NCBI RefSeq assembly: GCF_000024005.1
Contig: NC_013132.1
Span: 7,372,001-7,436,000 of the forward strand
Length of the DNA stretch: 64,000 nt
Direction: 5' to 3'
Source: Chitinophaga pinensis DSM 2588
GTDB taxonomy: Bacteria; Bacteroidota; Bacteroidia; Chitinophagales; Chitinophagaceae
Below the pieces are notes generated by a model that had not been told where the DNA came from, made no database searches, and saw only the letters and a list, made by a program, of their open reading frames with translations. This document shows, one piece after another, positions 62,672 to 64,000 of this stretch. Numbering within the stretch: the stretch's first letter is position 1; each line of letters begins with the position of its first letter. The position numbers and the translations under genes are program-made.

Positions 62672-64000
62672 TTAAACGTACTCACCAGGCACGAAATCTT
62701 CGTCCTCGTTATATAAAACAGAATGCTCCTCCCATTGCTCCCTGAATGTGATATTCAGGGTTAATCCACTACTATTCTTCAGTTCCAGACTGCCGTCCAG
62801 CTGTTGTGTCAGGGTATCGATCAGACTCATACCAAAAGAGCCCTTTTTACGCTGTGTCCGGAAATCAGCGGGTAGTCCGATTCCGTCGTCAGCAACACTC
62901 AGGAGGAACATCCTTTCGGGCAACTGTTTCAGCAATACATGGATATTCCCCTTCCCCTTCTCAGGAAATGCATACTTAATGGCGTTGGTAATGGCTTCAT
63001 TGAGCAGCAGACCAACCGGCGTTGCCTGTGATACGTCCAGCAATACCGGCGCTATTTCCATATGAAAACGGATATCATCCATACAGTCACATCCCAGGCG
63101 CAGATTACCAACCAGTTCATTGATATAACAGGGCATATCGATCAAACCGGCATTTTCCACCTGGTACAATTTCTGGTGCAACAGCGCAATCGCCTGCATA
63201 CGCAGGCGGCTGTCGCGGATGGCCGTAAGGGCTGACCCTTCTTCCATGTGCGCTGCCTGTGTGTTCAGTAAACTCACTACGATCTGAAGATTGTTTTTTA
63301 CCCGGTGATGGATCTCTTTCACCAACCAGTCTTTCTCCCTGATCAGTTTTTTAAGGGACGCATTCTGCCGGTTGATCTGGCCCTGTTTGGATTGCAATTC
63401 CCGGTTTGTACGTTGTTTCAGGCGATACCTGTTATACCCTAATATCAGCAGTAAGAATAACAACACCGCACCTATAATGATCAGGTTACGTAAGGTCGTC
63501 ACTCTTTTCAATTCCGCTTTCTGCAATTGCGCCTGCTGATGCAGCAACGTAATATCCCGCTCCCTTAACTTCAGATCCTTGGCCTTTCTGATCGTTTCAA
63601 ACTCCACCTGCACCCTGGCAAACTCCTTGGTTTTAGTCTGCAGCATTATAGAGTCCTGCAACTTTTTATAGGCCTTATAATGCTCAAATGCAGCGGCGAA
63701 ATTCCCTCTCGCCGAATCTATTCTCGACCAGGTCAGATGATTCTCTGCCATCATATCTATACGCGCCCGCAGGTAAACCTGCTCATCATATAACTTCAGT
63801 AGTTTTGCAGCCGCATTATATCCATGCACATGCATATAATAAACGATGGCTGAACGGTAAAAGGGGATTCTATACCAGGACGTAAGTCGTATATGACCTA
63901 TCATCGCTAATGATTCATTCAGGTAAAATTTCGCCAATGTTGTCCTCCCCAGTTCTGTATATGTATGCACATATATACTATTCATCCGGACCCTTGTTTC
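62672..64000 (-). CDS. TPR sensor histidine kinase (HisKA_2 type), 5' end outside window
   Basis: At least 443 codons; the frame is still open at base 64000, so the N-terminus is missing. An ATG at 63985 is in frame but is probably internal. Order seen: helical TPR-like repeats (LAKFYLNESLAMIGHIRLTS; RGNFAAAFEHYKAYKKLQDS), one membrane helix (NLIIIGAVLLFLLLILGY), a coiled coil, the HisKA_2 dimer domain KEIHHRVKNNLQIVVSLLNT with its phospho-acceptor His, and a HATPase domain (LLLNEAITNAIKYAFPE; VADDGIGLPADF). TPR repeats ahead of a single membrane helix are a common Bacteroidota layout. The response regulator may lie outside the window. A GH19 gene follows 33 bases later. Confidence 0.93.
   Translation of the reverse strand, partial: ETRVRMNSIYVHTYTELGRTTLAKFYLNESLAMIGHIRLTSWYRIPFYRSAIVYYMHVHGYNAAAKLLKLYDEQVYLRARIDMMAENHLTWSRIDSARGNFAAAFEHYKAYKKLQDSIMLQTKTKEFARVQVEFETIRKAKDLKLRERDITLLHQQAQLQKAELKRVTTLRNLIIIGAVLLFLLLILGYNRYRLKQRTNRELQSKQGQINRQNASLKKLIREKDWLVKEIHHRVKNNLQIVVSLLNTQAAHMEEGSALTAIRDSRLRMQAIALLHQKLYQVENAGLIDMPCYINELVGNLRLGCDCMDDIRFHMEIAPVLLDVSQATPVGLLLNEAITNAIKYAFPEKGKGNIHVLLKQLPERMFLLSVADDGIGLPADFRTQRKKGSFGMSLIDTLTQQLDGSLELKNSSGLTLNITFREQWEEHSVLYNEDEDFVPGEYV

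Noticed and set aside
1..64000. Prophage, integrative element or insertion sequence
   Set aside because: No transposase, integrase, capsid, portal or conjugation gene is visible; the GH19 lysin alone is not enough. No tRNA gene or attachment-site repeat was seen.

Overview
The window looks like a chromosome segment of a member of the Bacteroidota, most likely a Chitinophaga-like member of the Chitinophagaceae. The evidence is a SusC/SusD pair, several LytTR/LytS-type regulators, lipoproteins with TxSC or xAGC lipoboxes, and many promoters with the Bacteroidota -7 box TAnnTTTG. It also carries families common in that group, such as DUF2911, DUF4397, DUF1080, a TonB-plug protein with an MG2-like front part, and YfhO. 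I see no rRNA or tRNA gene, CRISPR array, integrase or transposase. Genus assignment is inference from gene content only.

Layout. 1-8.3 kb: GNAT acetyltransferase, an alpha-helical repeat protein, a large YfhO membrane protein, an operon of a purple-acid-phosphatase-like enzyme plus a di-haem peroxidase, and a DEDDh exonuclease. 8.3-9.0 kb: an AT-rich stretch that looks like a decayed gene. 9-15 kb: dusB, a porin, a suppressor-of-fused domain protein and a DEAD-box RNA helicase. 15-18.5 kb: a TetR/MFS/isochorismatase-fold operon with two matching operator palindromes, then a DUF481 outer membrane protein. 18.5-25 kb: App1-like phosphatase and diacylglycerol-kinase-like protein (divergent), a large secreted serine hydrolase, then an RsbQ-like hydrolase followed by a GAF/PAS protein that ends inside a repeat. 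25-30 kb: two lipoproteins, a LytS/LytT-type two-component pair and a DUF1080 protein.

30.0-37.8 kb is the most interesting part. Five tightly coupled genes (overlaps or gaps of 7 bp or less) encode a small helical protein, a MoxR AAA+ ATPase, a WVRG-motif protein, a vWA/beta-propeller protein and a helical-repeat/beta-propeller protein. This matches the computationally predicted MoxR-vWA-beta-propeller (bpX) ternary systems, for which I know of no experimentally established function.

38-47 kb: a TetR/ABC1-kinase pair, then a polysaccharide-utilisation-like locus (F5/8 lipoprotein, SusC, SusD, BSP-family metallopeptidase) behind a leader of about 600 bases. 47-59.7 kb: DUF2911, SRPBCC and an ABC-2 permease, SppA, FolK plus deoxynucleoside kinase, catalase, a BaiN/HI0933 flavoprotein, an MG2/TonB-plug protein and a class-3 lipase. 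59.7-60.5 kb: a non-coding stretch with a candidate structured RNA and degenerate repeats. 60.5-64 kb: an unrecognised protein, a GH19 chitinase/endolysin and the 3' part of a sensor kinase that runs off the window.

A family of AT-rich elements with arms built from AATTAGG units occurs four times (12.0, 23.0, 27.0 and 54.4 kb). It always abuts stop codons and in three genes supplies the last codons and the stop. In one of them it appears to have cut a sensor protein short.
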